A stretch of 64,000 bases of DNA from Sinohyriopsis cumingii (lineage: Eukaryota; Mollusca; Bivalvia; Unionida; Unionidae): assembly GCA_028554795.2 (NCBI GenBank), contig CM068835.1, positions 58,079,219 to 58,143,218 on the forward strand, given 5' to 3'. Below the pieces are notes generated by a model. The model worked only from the letters and a program-made list of their open reading frames with translations. It made no database searches and was not told the DNA's origin. Below are positions 1 to 12,080 of the stretch, in pieces (positions within the stretch are counted from its first letter, which is position 1; each line of letters starts with the position of its first letter). Made by a program: the position numbers and the translations under genes.

Positions 1-400
1 TAACCAAATTTTCAAGACAGGTGTCAGTTCTGCACCATTTTCACTAAGGACCAACCAATGTCTTTTCATGAAACCTCCATGTTGGTACATCCATCCATTC
101 AGAAGAGTAGCAACAAGATTTTTAAACTGGCCATTCTAGCAGGCATATTTGATTCCCTAGCAGAACTGTTTTCATTAAGGACCAATTAACATCATAAGAT
201 GAAAGAATTAAGAAAGTATCTACATCAAGTGCCATTGATCCACTGATTAGTCGATACCCCCATCTATAAGCCAACAGTGCTAAGTAGTCTGCACAAATGG
301 TCAAGGTTACAATTCTTCTTACATAGACCATCTCAGAGCCTGCATTCTTCTGAAATATTCCACAGAAATAATGGTTAAATCAGAGCAGTAAACAACTCTG
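1..400. repeat. Diverged ~150-bp dispersed/tandem repeat, two partial units
   Basis: Contains two copies of a motif series shared with 7.4-8.5 and 12.1-13.1 kb: 'aaggaccaa(c/t)', 'catccattcag', 'agtagcaacaagattttt', 'ggccat...gcatattt'. The copies are old and diverged. Confidence 0.5.
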
Positions 401-1280
401 GTAACACTATATGCCCTTATGAATATCTTGGTGGAGTGCATACATGTATATCATTTTGAATGTTTGACTGAAATACCAATCAGGATGATTCATCAGTTTC
501 AAATGCAGAACTTACCTGACTCCTTTTATCGAGGAGATTGGGAAATTCCACTCATGTTGCTGTTTGTCCTTCCTAGGACTAATGTTCCACAGAGACACAG
601 ACTGCAAAAATACAGATGATATGCAATGTTTGTGTCAGATGAGGAATCAAACACAAATATAAAGTATTTTACAAATATTAAATTATTTTACAACTTACAA
701 TAACACTTGCAAAATTATGTTGTAACACTAAAGATCTGACTGCAAGCTTAATGGTTACTTAAACACCGTAGTATCCATAATATTTTATTTATCTGTGGTC
801 AAGATATTAAGTTTGTTACTTGATTTTTTGAGTGAAAAATTTGTTTTATTGATGTTGATATTAGGGTGGGTTAATGCATATCCCCAATAAAAAACAACAC
901 AGAATTTGCTTGAACCACATGATAGCAGCATATGGTATTTATATTACACTCTGACTAGCAAACTTCAGCTATCCAGGTATTGAATCCTACCTAACTGAAA
1001 TCCATATTCAGATTATGTATCTTCTCATTCAAAGGTCAAAGCATATTTCATCCCTTTAATAAGTTGACACATGAGCCAAAATTAGTCTGACGCACTGAAT
1101 CTTACAGATGGCCACTTCTCACAATACTTTGGTCAGATGATCCTAAATATTGTGGCCTACATGTCAGAGGTCAAATAAATCACATAATGCAAACAAGCTT
1201 ATGTAGTGAAAAAGACAACTGCATTCAAATACATTGGCTGTGAGATTTGGCAATCATCAGACATCAATTTGGCTTCTATA
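400..1280. other. No recognised feature
   Basis: AT-rich non-coding sequence downstream of the last detected ASK exon in gene orientation. No exon-like family block was found on either strand. Confidence 0.4.
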
Positions 1281-1284
1281 AAAA

Positions 1285-1400
1285 AAAGACTGAAAAACTT
1301 CCAAGGGAGGTTTGGGGTTCCTCCCCCCCAACAGGGTCTCGAGGGGCAGGGCCCCTGATTCGGGGGTTCAGGGGGCTAAAGGCCCCTGGTTAAAAACACA
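1285..1400. repeat. GC-rich repeat fragment
   Basis: An abrupt G/C-rich island in AT-rich DNA, with clustered 'gggg' and 'cccc' tracts and short palindromes such as ggggcagggcccc. It resembles the end of an interspersed repeat. The family is not recognised. Confidence 0.35.
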
Positions 1401-1689
1401 TTTTACGCTCATAAAAAAATGCTCCTGGTACAACTTATGATCATAAAATAAACCAAAATAATCATTTTAAAAACTAATAAAATTACCAAAATTGTTCAAC
1501 TTGACTTCAATTATTTCACAATATTTATTGTCACATGAATTTGTTCTCCAATACTATTGATGCTGAAGTTATTTCATGTGCATGTCAGTGTTCACATTGT
1601 AATTAAGTCACAATAATTTCTCAATTTTTGCAGCCAATACATTATACTTCTCTCTTTTCATAACAAATCTGTAAATTAAACAGCCAAGT

Positions 1690-2105
1690 ACATCAACTAT
1701 ATACAAATAATCCCATATATTCGCTTGTCTTTTTCTCCACTGGACACAACCTGTTGATATGTCAGTCAAGCTCTTTTTGTAGCTTTGGCAAAGATTTCTT
1801 TAGCCTTCCTTATTGTTACAAACCACTGACTTTTTTGGCAAAATGTACAATCATTTCTTTTCCTTCTTGATGAGAGCCTTTTTCTTTTCAAGCTTGTGCT
1901 TGTATTGTCACATGCAGTGTGCATATTCTGACAGGGATTTACCTGTTCTATCATGCAATAAATCTTTCTTCTTATAGGAATTAATTGCACTTTTTCCAGA
2001 TGCCTTCTGAGCTTCAATTTTTTCATATGCATCTTCTTTTGTAAGTGCTTTTCCACTCTTCCAATCGCGATTACCGTAATTAAGATCTTTCTTAAGAGTT
2101 TATAA
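1690..2105 (-). pseudogene. Broken coding-like trace, unidentified lysine-rich protein
   Basis: Read right to left, the minus strand gives a protein-like stretch (KDLNYGNRDWKSGKALTKED, then AYEKIEAQKASGKSAINSYK, then LLHDRTGKSLSEYAH). The trace then continues in shifted frames (KHKLEKKKALIKKEK; IRKAKEIFAKATKRA) through at least one stop and two frame changes. The composition looks coding and the breaks suggest decay. There is no splice-site pattern and no family recognised. It could be a retropseudogene or a transposon remnant. Confidence 0.35.
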
Positions 2106-2845
2106 AATAAAATGCCAGTCCTCTAGAGTTCAGTTTTGTTATAAACTGACCAACTAAATTTCCATCAACTTTTCACTCAAGCCATTCCCATTTCCATTCA
2201 TGTTTAAACCTTTATCTAAACTTGTCATGTCATGGCCTCTCCCAACAACTCAGGATGCCATGTTTTGCAAGCATGCGTCTTCTTTCCACTGCCATCAGTT
2301 TTCACTACACGAAGATTCATTGGATGAATGGAAACTTTTGACTATTCAGAATACTCTTTATGAGAGTCATGTGCTAACTAATATATGATACGAATAATTT
2401 ACAAGGGTCATTGTGGAATGGGAGCAGACAGACCGTTTTTCAAAAACAGGATCGGAGATGATATAAAAAATGGACTATATCAAGAAAAATCTGACTGAAG
2501 TCAGAAGAAATAAAAATGGAAAAAAATCATGCCTGAATTATGTGACTGCTTTGCTGATTGTAAACTGTTCATAAATACTGGAAAACTGAATCAGCATATT
2601 AAAGTTAAAAATTAGGTTTGAATGTCACTTCTGACAAGTTTTGCAGTGGTTTGAAACAAGGTCACTTAATTTTCTTAGCACCTGTTCCAGGTGACAGCCC
2701 TATGCTACTACCACATAGTTTCAATTAATTCCATGTTTTGATATGCACCCTAACTTCCCCTCCCATCCCATCAAACCTGTCTAAATATGTATTTATTGAT
2801 TTAGAATACAATATAGATATAATCAAACCTACCCTTATGGTTGAC
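2106..2845. other. No recognised feature
   Basis: Non-coding, AT-rich. Short ORFs only, without family similarity or codon structure. Confidence 0.35.
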
Positions 2846-2849
2846 TTTT

Positions 2850-3065
2850 TAGAGTGGTCACCCTGTATTAACGGCCATTCCCATTTCAACCATGTAAAAT
2901 TTGCTCAGTGAAAGCCATGTATTTAGCTGTCCCCAGTGTTCAATGGTGAACAGTTAGGCATTTAGATGTTTCCAAACCAAAGTCATTTAAGTGTTCTGAC
3001 CATGCAGCTTTTGTTTTCTCAAGAAAGGTAAAACCTGTTTCGGTAAAACATGTCATGTAAAATAG
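2850..3065. mobile_element. Possible DNA-transposon terminal remnant
   Basis: Phrases such as 'gtcaccctgtattaacggccattcccatttcaaccatg' (split here across a longer motif at 2867-2900) and the mirrored 'aaacctgtttcggtaaaac' look like the partly complementary ends of a Tigger-type TIR element. The copy is short and decayed, and the assignment is tentative. Confidence 0.25.
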
Positions 3066-4069
3066 ATTATAATCACCATACTCAAGTCAGTCTGTCAGCT
3101 GAACTTTAAATTAGCTAACCTCTCCATTGTTATTTTAAGGATCTGAATAAAACCTGAATAGTGTTTAGAAATTCACTGTTGGGTAAAGTAGTTGAAGTAA
3201 ACAGACATTTTTATAGTTCCCACCCCACCCCCAATTTGCTTCAGTTTCTCATATTTGACATTTACAATAATATGTACCAGTATACTGCATAATTATTTTT
3301 GATGGGTGGGTGGGGAAAATAAGATCAAGATCGTGGAAAGCTCCTTCTGGGTATAAATGCAAAAACACAAATACAGCTTTCAGGCAATGCTTATTTCTGT
3401 AGTTACTGTAAGCATACCCAAAATACCCATGAAGTACTATAATATGTAAAAAGTCCGCACAAATCTATATGTGCAAAATGAACTGTGGTCTGAGACAAAT
3501 TAAAAGATTCTGACATAATACATTTTCATTAAATATCCATCCAATCTCATTTCTGAGATGAAAAGGTGGACAGACAATGGACCAACATACCAAATGCCAA
3601 CTGCCAGAAATATTACCAATAACAACAACAATAATAATAATAGCAGTAGTATTCTGTACATGGTATTTATTGACCAAGTCTGAAAGACAAACCTGCAGTC
3701 AAAGGTGACCTGTGCAGAGGCCAGTAGGGCCTTTCCCATAGGAGACTAATGCTGACAGGCTCGACTGCCAACATTTACTGTATTCAGTTCAATTAATCTG
3801 TTTTTATTTCACCTCGATTTCAAAGCACTTTAATTTTGTCAAAAACTATTGTCATCATCTATTAATATAGACATGTCTGCCAGCAGGTCCTTTACTATAA
3901 AATCAGCACCACCAAAAAATAAATATTGCAATGGATTGTACTCTCTCTCTCTCTCTCTTCTGACACTCAAAAAACTATATTGTACTTTTTTTACAAATAT
4001 AAACAACTGCACAGACATTCATCATTTAGTTTCACAAACCAATGATAATGTTATTGGTGTCACACTGAC
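3066..4069. other. Intron sequence after ASK exon 14; (CT)n tract
   Basis: Expected intron leading to the PH-domain and kinase exons beyond the left edge. A (CT)n run lies near 3940-3958. No further ASK exon was seen. Confidence 0.4.
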
Positions 4070-4141
4070 CATATTATCTTCATCATTGTTGATTTGCACA
4101 TAACTTGGCATGTAGATTTTTGTAGGCTCTAATACAAGTAC
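4070..4141 (-). CDS. MAP3K5: ASK exon 14 (start of PH-like domain)
   Basis: 24 codons, phase 0 start, acceptor ttcattccag. It encodes VLVLEPTKIYMPSYVQINND then EDNM, matching 'VLILEPTKIYQPSYLSINNE'. The chosen donor is ATG|gtcagt; the frame stays open to a stop near 4023, so a later donor (TTG|gtttgt) is possible. The next family block ('SIWHV', PH-like domain) was not found to the left. Confidence 0.88.
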
Positions 4142-4274
4142 CTGGAATGAAAGAAAATAAACATGTCAAAATAAAGTAAGACCATTTCTTCATCCGCGTA
4201 TCAGCTTTAAAAGCCTGGTTTAAAAATGTATGATCACCTGATTCTCCTTCAAATTCTGTGAGAGCAATATTCAG

Positions 4275-4400
4275 TCTCGAGTCAGTGTGGCCTACTGTGT
4301 ATTAAGGATCAAAAGGTTGCTGGTTCAGGTCCCACCTAGACCAGTGATTTGTGCCTTAATCAATGGAGCACCATACACTCCGAGAGAATTCATAATGTGG
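4275..4400 (+). mobile_element. tRNA-derived SINE fragment, family 3
   Basis: Contains a tRNA-like promoter B-box (GGTTCAGGTCC, ~4320-4331) preceded by an A-box-like segment (GTGTGGCCTACTGTGTATTAAGG). This is the layout of a tRNA-derived SINE head. It is diverged and no clear tail was found. Confidence 0.45.
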
Positions 4401-4449
4401 CAACTCTCAATCACTTCATAACCACGGCAACTGGGGCACTACTAATGAG

Positions 4450-6551
4450 GTACTTGTAAGGACTCTATTTATATGCACTATTAATACCGTAAAACATGGA
4501 TAATAAATATACACACTAATTTTTTAATTAATAAAGATCACACAGTTTTTTATATGCACTTATAAACAGTGACATACATTGCAAAACAACGATGTTTAAA
4601 ATATGAAAAGCAGCGTATTATATCAATATTCTAGTAATGGATTAGAACAAGAGAATAGTGCAACAAAATTAAGAGGCCCAAGTTTGTCTGATATCACTCA
4701 CCTAAGTAACAGACAAATGTAAGCTGTGGAAAGCAAATTTAGACATGTAGTTAATCTGTGTAGTGGAGTGAGAAGTTTTGAGCTCTTAGTTACCATACTG
4801 TCTATTAGGCATAACAAAATATGTCTGTGGTTTCATGCAAAAAATGTGATTGGTTGACTAAATTAAGATGTTTTAAAATTAGTTTATCCACCTCCATTTA
4901 CTGAAAGTGAACTATTCATATCTGAAAAGACTGAGCCAGCTGTACTCAATAACATGACAGATACACACTCTATATTATTATTTGTGGCATGAAAACTGCT
5001 GTAAAATTTGAACCAACCACAATTAGCAAAATGATCACAAAAGTAGAAATTACTGAATCAGGCTTTTTACGCTGGAAGGCACTAAAAACATTGGAAGAAA
5101 TAGTAAATTTTTAAATAGGCATCATCTCCAATACTGTTACTCATTAACCAAATGAAATGCCATTTGGCCACAACATTAAAACAATCCAGAATCTGTTTAT
5201 TATCTGTGTTTTTTTGGCGCTAAATTCTGTTTTATGGTCAGACAATTTGTATGGTCTCCATGATATAATTGGAAGATCCATATATTTAAGTTAATGATGG
5301 CAAATAGATTTGGAAGTGGTTCAGGAGAAAAGCATATTGCATTATACTTTTTAATTTTATTAAAGGTAAAACATATCATATATATAAACAAATCTGAATA
5401 ATTAACAATAACTACATAGTTTTAAACTCAACACAGCAAATTCATTCCAATCATTATAGATACAATATTAGGTACTTAAGATTTAATTTTTATTTAAAAC
5501 TTTTATTTTTTTATTTTTATGTTGTATCTTTATTTAATATATTTTTCTTCAGCTTCAAATTATAGATTATCCAATCTAATCCCTGAAGTACATTATTTTG
5601 CTAATTTATATGACTTTAAGTTTTTCAATATCTGACCAGGAGCTGGCCTCTCGTCCAAACACAAAACCTGTGAATCTTAATAGGTCTGATCATATGTTAT
5701 TTTCATTCTTTATAATGCAAACTACTATTTTGGCCTTCACTGTGACAGCATGGTAAACCAATCTGATGCAAGATCAAATCATAATACGATATGCTCAAAT
5801 GGTCCTAATGACAAGTTGGTTAAAAAGAAAAGCCATAACAATATTTCTTTAAATAGATAAATAGTTGCACAAATCATGTAAAAACGTAGGACTGAATAAT
5901 CATCAGAAAAACAAAATTTACATCTCTGAATCTTCATTTTCTTATACAAACAGAACAGTACTTAATTTGGCCACAGAAATAGGTAATATATGAAATACCA
6001 TAAATTGGTTATTTTTCCAGATTTTATAGTATCACCTTACATGTCTCATCTGATTCATTTAACTCAAACTGATCCAATTGAAAGCTTTGGAATAAACCAA
6101 CAATGTAACCCTTTTATTACTTTTTAACATGGTGTGCATATACTATAGACCTTTTGGTTCTCTGTTACCAAAATTGTGTGAATGAACAAAGCTGATGAAA
6201 ACAGAGAATAAGACAAAAATTCCTGAATACACTCATGCCATCTAGTGAGAGAAACAAGTGATGGATAAGTTCCATTTGATACACAAACTGAAACTTAAAC
6301 TGAATTAAAAAGTTGTTTTAAACTATTTTGCAAAATTAAAATCATAAACAGACAATTAGGGTACATTTAGCAAGCTTAGACTGTAAAGAATCACCTGTAC
6401 ATAATATTTCCAGAATATTACTTGTCAATTTGCTCTATCTGAACAAATATCCATTTCCATCTTGTCTGACAACATGAAAATAAACACGTATCATCTGAAC
6501 TCTTTATCTCCTCGATAAATTCTTTAAAATTATACTGTTTAAAGAACTTAC
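4450..6551. other. ASK intron 13, no recognised feature
   Basis: Long AT-rich intron between exons 13 and 14. Only short spurious ORFs. Confidence 0.4.
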
Positions 6552-6711
6552 AGGGTAAAGTATTGAAGAAACTTCGCTTTTTGTGGCCTCCATGAAAAAT
6601 TCAATCCAGAAGTGGAACAGTGACAAATCATTACTGTCCTCTCCACTTTGCTGTGGCTTCCTACGAAACTGGTTAATCAGCAAAATGTTCGTCAATGTGG
6701 ATTTCAAATAC
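6552..6711 (-). CDS. MAP3K5: ASK exon 13 (end of TPR-like region)
   Basis: 1+159 bases, acceptor cttttattag, donor CCT|gtaagt (phase 0). It encodes YLKSTLTNILLINQFRRKP, a variable stretch, then LFHFWIEFFMEATKSEVSSI, matching 'YLKSIVETILIYKHF...LVDFWMDFLVEATKTDV'. Confidence 0.95.
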
Positions 6712-7564
6712 CTAATAAAAGAAGATTGGAATAATTATTTATGAATTACTTTCAACCAATTTAATTTTGTCGATGCAATTTTCAAGTTTTTGTGGAAAAT
6801 GGCATCTTTTGCAAATAATTACATTTGTGGATTGAGTAAAATGGGTGTCATTTCCTTGGATATTTAAATCTGTGGCCTGTAACAAGGATGAAACTTGAAA
6901 ATGGATACCTTGGATACCTCATGAATAATAGTGAATTTATTCCATCAACTAATAGGGTCAGTGCTCATCATGAACACAATTCCAGAGATACCCCCAGGAT
7001 TTTATCATAAGGGAGATTTCACCCCTTGTCAACAAAATAAAAGGAGAGTATAAAAAAGGGGGAAGAGGAAATGGACACAGTTCAGTATTTACCAAACACT
7101 TAAATATTTGTCTCTTTCTTCCTGCTCCACTCTGTTCGGGCTCAATTAAAGTCAAAATCTTCAAATGATGTCCCCTCTAGCTGTATAAAATTCAAACAAC
7201 CAATTTCTGATTTAAAAATACCAAAAATAATTTGAAGTGCCAGACAGCATTTACATTTTTGCATATATATATTCTAATCTGCTCTTTCTTACCCTTAATA
7301 CAAATGTGGCTAGGCAGCTAATTGTACAGAATACTTTTTCCTGATTGAATAATCAAATCATGTTTCTGTGAAATTTTAGATTAAAATAGGTTGTCAAAGT
7401 ATTTTGCAAGACTTTCAGTTTATTTAAGGAATAAGTAAACATAACAGAACTGCATCCAACAAAGATTTTCAATATGGCCACCATGGCAGCCATATTGGAT
7501 GTCAGCTTGGCATCATTTGCATTAAGGACCAACTACATGGTTCCTTAGGGTTCCTTAACTAGAG

Positions 7565-7886
7565 GGTTCCTGCAGACTTAACAAAAACAACTTCCATGAC
7601 TTTTCCAAAATTTTCCAGGGCCAATTCACAAAATTCAAGAACCACAATATCTTGCATTGTCAACCATTTATTGATCATAAGTGTGTTGTGTTTGAAAAAT
7701 ATTTTTGAATCGGTGCTGGGAACTTTATAAAATTAGCAGTTATCAATTTTTTTAACTTCAGTCAGAAATTCCATGAAATTTCCAAACCTTGGCAAGGTTT
7801 TGAAAAAATCCATGACTTTTAAAGGCCCTTGAAATTTATTTTTTAAATTCCAAAACTTTTCCAGAATTCCAAGACACACAGGAACC
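7565..7886. mobile_element. Non-autonomous TIR element (MITE), GGTTCCTG ends
   Basis: The left end ggttcctgcag and right end cacacaggaacc are inverted repeats. The interior is built from repeated, partly self-complementary 'ttccatgacttttcca' phrases and has no ORF. It lies inside the ~150-bp repeat array. The superfamily was not determined; the ends would fit a hAT-like MITE. Confidence 0.45.
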
Positions 7887-8059
7887 AAGCAACTAGATAC
7901 CACATGATATATTCTAGTTAAAGTTTCATTTAGGATATTTTTTGTGAAAACCTCATGTCAATTTGACCAGTCGTGTTAGTGGAGTAGCAATAACAAGATT
8001 TTGTTAAAATGTGCACTTTAACAATTTAGGACCAACTAGGCATAAAAATGAAGCTGTCT

Positions 8060-8290
8060 GGTTGCTTTTGTTCTTTTGTTCTTTTGTTAGCACCATTTTT
8101 CAGCACATGACAACCAGTATTTGGTGTAGGAAGAACCCATGTGAACCCCCAGAAGAACTCCCAACCCATGGGAAGCTAACAGTAACCTTTCTCATTACAC
8201 ACACTAGCCAAGCCCAAGACTCAAACCCAGACAGACAGAAGTGAAATGTCAGTGTGAGAGCCTAAGACCACTCAGCTTCCAGAGCCCCAA
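8060..8290 (-). mobile_element. tRNA-derived SINE family 1, diverged copy
   Basis: Shares 'agcaccatttttcagcacatga', 'ggaagaac', 'catgggaagct', 'agactcaaaccca' and the terminal 'agagccccaa' with the better copies at 20.7, 37.3 and 38.4 kb. The tRNA-like head is at the right end, so the element is on the minus strand. It splits a ~150-bp repeat unit at 'aggaccaactaggcat'. Confidence 0.55.
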
Positions 8291-8844
8291 GAAGTCTTCT
8301 GGTGAAAACTCCATGATGAAGTGAATTTCTGTTCAAGAATAATAATGATAAGATTTTCACAATGGCTGCCCTGGTGGCCATGATGGATATCATCATTTTC
8401 ATCCTGACCAACTAGACATCATATGAAGTCATTTCATAAAAACCCAAGTTGATATCACAATCCCTTCAATGAAATAGTGATAAAAAGTTGTAGACATAAC
8501 TGCTATGGTGGCTATATTGGATGTCTGAGCAGCACAACTGACAATTGAGAAAAGACAACAGGCCATCTCACATGCTCTTCAGGCTGATGACCAGTAGAGC
8601 TAAATAGGAGACACAATTAGGACTTCTGTTTGTTTCCCACAGCTCTGGCATAATTTTATATTAATTCACAAACATCATGGACACTTAGGGTTGTACCCAC
8701 CCCCTTGGCACTTCACTTGGTTGCAGACATGTCTACTTTTTGTTTTCACTGATCTGAAAACTTCCAAAGTCATTGATGTTTTCTGACTTGAAAAAAAAAA
8801 GCATGCTATAAACATCCATATTCTTGAGATTGCCTGGTGAGTAC

Positions 8845-10310
8845 TTACTGATACTGTTGCTACATATTGAGAGTGCCAATTGTATTTTGACAGATTATGT
8901 TGTTACATGATGAAAGTGCCAGGTGTATTATGACATATTGTTGTTACATATTGAGAGTGCCTGGTTTATTTTGACAGATACTGTTGTTTTATGTTGAGTG
9001 TCTGGTGTATTTTGACAGATTATGTTGTTACAAGAGTGCATGGTGTAATTTGACAGATATTGTTGTTACATCTTGAGAGTGCCTGGTGTATTTTGACAGG
9101 TACTGTTGTTAGATATTGAGAGTGATTGGTGTATTTTGACAGATATTGTTGTTACATATTGAGAGTGCCTATGTATTTTAACAGATATTGTTGTTACATA
9201 TTGAGAGTACCTGATGTATTTTGACAGGTATTGTTCTTAGATACTGAGAATGCTTGGTGTGTTTTGACAGATATTGTTGTTACATATTGAGAGTATCTCA
9301 ATTATTTTGACAGATTATGTTGTTACATGATGAAAGTGCCTGGTGTATTTTGACAGATATTGTTGTTACATATTGAGAGTACCTGGTGTATTTTGACAGG
9401 TATTGTTGTTACATCTTGAGAGTGCCTGGTGTATTTTGACAGGTACTGTTGTTAGATATTGAGAGTGATTGGCGTGCTTTGACAGATATTGTAGTCACAT
9501 ATTGAGAGTGCCTTATGTATTTTAACATGTATTGTTCTTAGATATTGAGAATGCTTGGTGTGTTTTAACAGATATCGTTGTTATATATTGAGTGTCTCAT
9601 GTATTTTGACATATTGTTATTAGAAGATGATAGTGCCTGGTGTATTTTGACAGATATTGTTGTTACATATTGAGAGTACCTGGTGTATTTTGACAGGTAT
9701 TGTTGTTACATCTTGAGAGTGCCTGGTGTATTTTGACAGGTACTGTTGTTAGATATTGAGAGTGATTGGCGTGCTTTGACAGATATTGTAGTCACATATT
9801 GAGAGTGCCTTATGTATTTTAACATGTATTGTTCTTAGATATTGAGAATGCTTGGTGTGTTTTAACAGATATCGTTGTTACATATTGAGTGTCTCATGTA
9901 TTTTGACATATTGTTATTAGAAGATGATAGTGCCTGGTGTATTTTGACAGATATTGTTGTTACATATTGAGAGTACCTGGTGTATTTTGACAGGTATTGT
10001 TGTTACATCTTGAGAGTGCCTGGTGTATTTTGACAGGTACTGTTGTTAGATATTGAGAGTGATTGGCGTGCTTTGACAGATATTGTAGTCACATATTGAG
10101 AGTGCCTTATGTATTTTAACATGTATTGTTCTTAGATATTGAGAATGCTTGGTGTGTTTTAACAGATATCGTTGTTACATATTGAGTGTCTCATGTATTT
10201 TGACATATTGTTATTAGAAGATGATTGTGCCTGGTTTGCTTTGACAGATATTGTTGTTACATCTTGAGAGTGCCTGGTGTATTTTGACAGATATTGTTGT
10301 ATGTGATGTG
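8845..10310. repeat. 44-bp minisatellite with 297-bp higher-order period
   Basis: About 33 units of roughly 44 bp, built on 'tgacagatattgttgttaca' plus 'tattgagagtgcctggtgta'. Three near-identical 297-bp blocks occur in register: the marker 'gacaggtactgttgttagat' falls at 9438, 9735 and 10032. The outer units are more diverged. The array lies in the ASK intron just after exon 12. Confidence 0.9.
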
Positions 10311-10331
10311 CATCTTGTACAGCTGTCTCAC

Positions 10332-10491
10332 CAGTTTGGAGGCTCCAGTTCAAACATCCGCTGGGCAGCCTGGCATGCCTTTCCATAATCCTGAGCTAAG
10401 ACAGAGATTTCAAAAAATGTAGCAATGTCCCAGTAGTCCTTCAATGTCTGAAGACTTCCCTTCTTCCCAATTAGGTTATTTAATAATAAAC
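10332..10491 (-). CDS. MAP3K5: ASK exon 12 (TPR-like region)
   Basis: 2+156+2 bases, acceptor tcaatttgcag, donor AACTG|gtgaga. It encodes [20 protein letters not shown], then [20 protein letters not shown], then [12 protein letters not shown]. This matches '[30 protein letters not shown]...LFKLKTPAW'. The 44-bp minisatellite begins within about 30 bases downstream of the donor. Confidence 0.95.
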
Positions 10492-10624
10492 CTGCAAATT
10501 GAATAGGATTTTCTATAAGGACACAGGAAATGCAGTACAACTCCAACACTTCAAACAGCAAGGACTCAGAGTAATCACTTTAAGAAACCAGAAATTCAAG
10601 TCACTGAGGTAAATGTACCATAAA

Positions 10625-10792
10625 TACTTGTTTGTAAGTAAATATTCAACTGCAATCAACATAAAGACCCTCATCTGCCACTGCATAGTGCAATAGCAAA
10701 TCAGTGTTTATGTTGTTTTTCCTAACCAACTGCATAATCCCAGATATGCCAGCACATTATGCAATGGCAGTGATCTCGGGTGCTTGAACCAA
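10625..10792. mobile_element. Double-hairpin MITE, diverged copy
   Basis: Matches the family at 48.15 kb: 'aaatattcaactgcaatcaac', 'agaccctcatctgcca', 'aaccaactgcataatcccag', 'cattatgcaatggcag'. Both internal hairpins are recognisable but eroded. Confidence 0.5.
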
Positions 10793-12080
10793 GCTGGTCT
10801 CAGCTATCAATGTTTTATTTTGCATAAAAAAGGCTCTGACAACTACCATGTCTTACCTGCAAGCTGTGTTATAATGTAAACTATTTCTTTCAAAAACTAT
10901 GCCTAAAGATTTACCACCACATATTAATATTGTGGAGAAAAATAATTAAGACTTAAAATTTATTTTATATGTATTAATGGGATTGTGAGCTAAAAAGTGC
11001 AAAAATGTTATATCACTGCTACAACAATTTTCTTTACCTATTTATGATATATATATCTGCCCTCTGTGGAGATATATTTTCGTATTTGATTTTCCATTTC
11101 TAACTCTCTCTGTCACTGTTCCCAAACAGACCTATATTTATGAGTATATAATGAATTAATGAAGACGGTGTTGGTTAAAAAAGATGCCTAGAAACTTGCT
11201 CCAAAGCACAAGTAGATTTTCACATAAATTTCATTTTCCCACATGAACTTCACAAATTATCACTGAATATAGTTAACATGACCTGTTTCTATTTTATATT
11301 TAACACCACCAATGGTTAAAATTACCCCATTCACTAACTTTGATTAAATATAACACTAAAATTTGATTCTTTAGCGATCTTAAATCTCAAAATCCTCAGA
11401 AAGTCACATCAACTTCTTGAAACAATTGTTAGATTTTGTTTCGAGATGTTTTTGAACTGTGTATGTAAACTTTTAATTCATATTTTGGTTTAATTTGGTG
11501 CTTTATGGCACAACAACAGAAGTAGGTTATTTAGAGCCAAGGCATTTGGAACAAAGTGCCTTTTCCAAGGATAAAAACAATGGATAAATCAGGCATGCTG
11601 AGTGTTGACTGCAAACCAACATTAAACAACAATTGAAATTTGGGTACAGCATCCCTTACTTAATCAGAATGCTAGCTTTTCAAGGCCATTGGATTAATGT
11701 TAGAAAAACCCATCTTGAAAGAACACCTGTCTTGAGAGACCAGATTCTCAGTGCATAGATATACTGATTATATCGTGTCATGGCCTGTCTTGAGAGACCA
11801 TGATAATTTGGCAGAAGGGCTAATCTTTCAAGACTGTTACCTAGTAATCATATATGTCAGATTTGACCATGCTGTGACATTACCCACCCATGAATAATCC
11901 AACAATCTTCATGGTTTTAATGCACACTGAAAATGGATTGAAGAACAAGAGTTTCTTGAGGGAACTGATGCTCATATGACTGGAAAGAATTTCCTGGAGT
12001 TCAAGATAAGACCATCCCTTTAAATGCTGAATGTTGAAACTATCTCTTATAGTTTTCAGCAATACAAATTTTCCAAATTA
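10793..12080. other. Intron sequence, no clear feature
   Basis: AT-rich. A stretch near 11650-11830 repeats 'cttgagagacca' and looks like an eroded TIR element, but no boundary can be set. Confidence 0.3.

Larger units (their letters stand above)
7440..8560. repeat. ~150-bp repeat array, interrupted by a MITE and a SINE
   Basis: Several copies of the unit also seen at 12.1-13.1 kb. Recurring phrases are 'aagattttcaa.atggcc', 'gcagccatattggatgtc', 'aggaccaacta', 'gacatcat.agaagtc'. The array is broken by a palindrome-ended element (7565-7886) and a SINE (8060-8290). Confidence 0.6.

Noticed and set aside
3500..3739. Possible next ASK exon (minus strand 'GIWYV', like the family's 'SIWHV')
   Set aside because: The surrounding residues do not follow the family, the phase after exon 14 does not fit cleanly, and no other PH-domain motif is nearby. 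Judged a coincidence.
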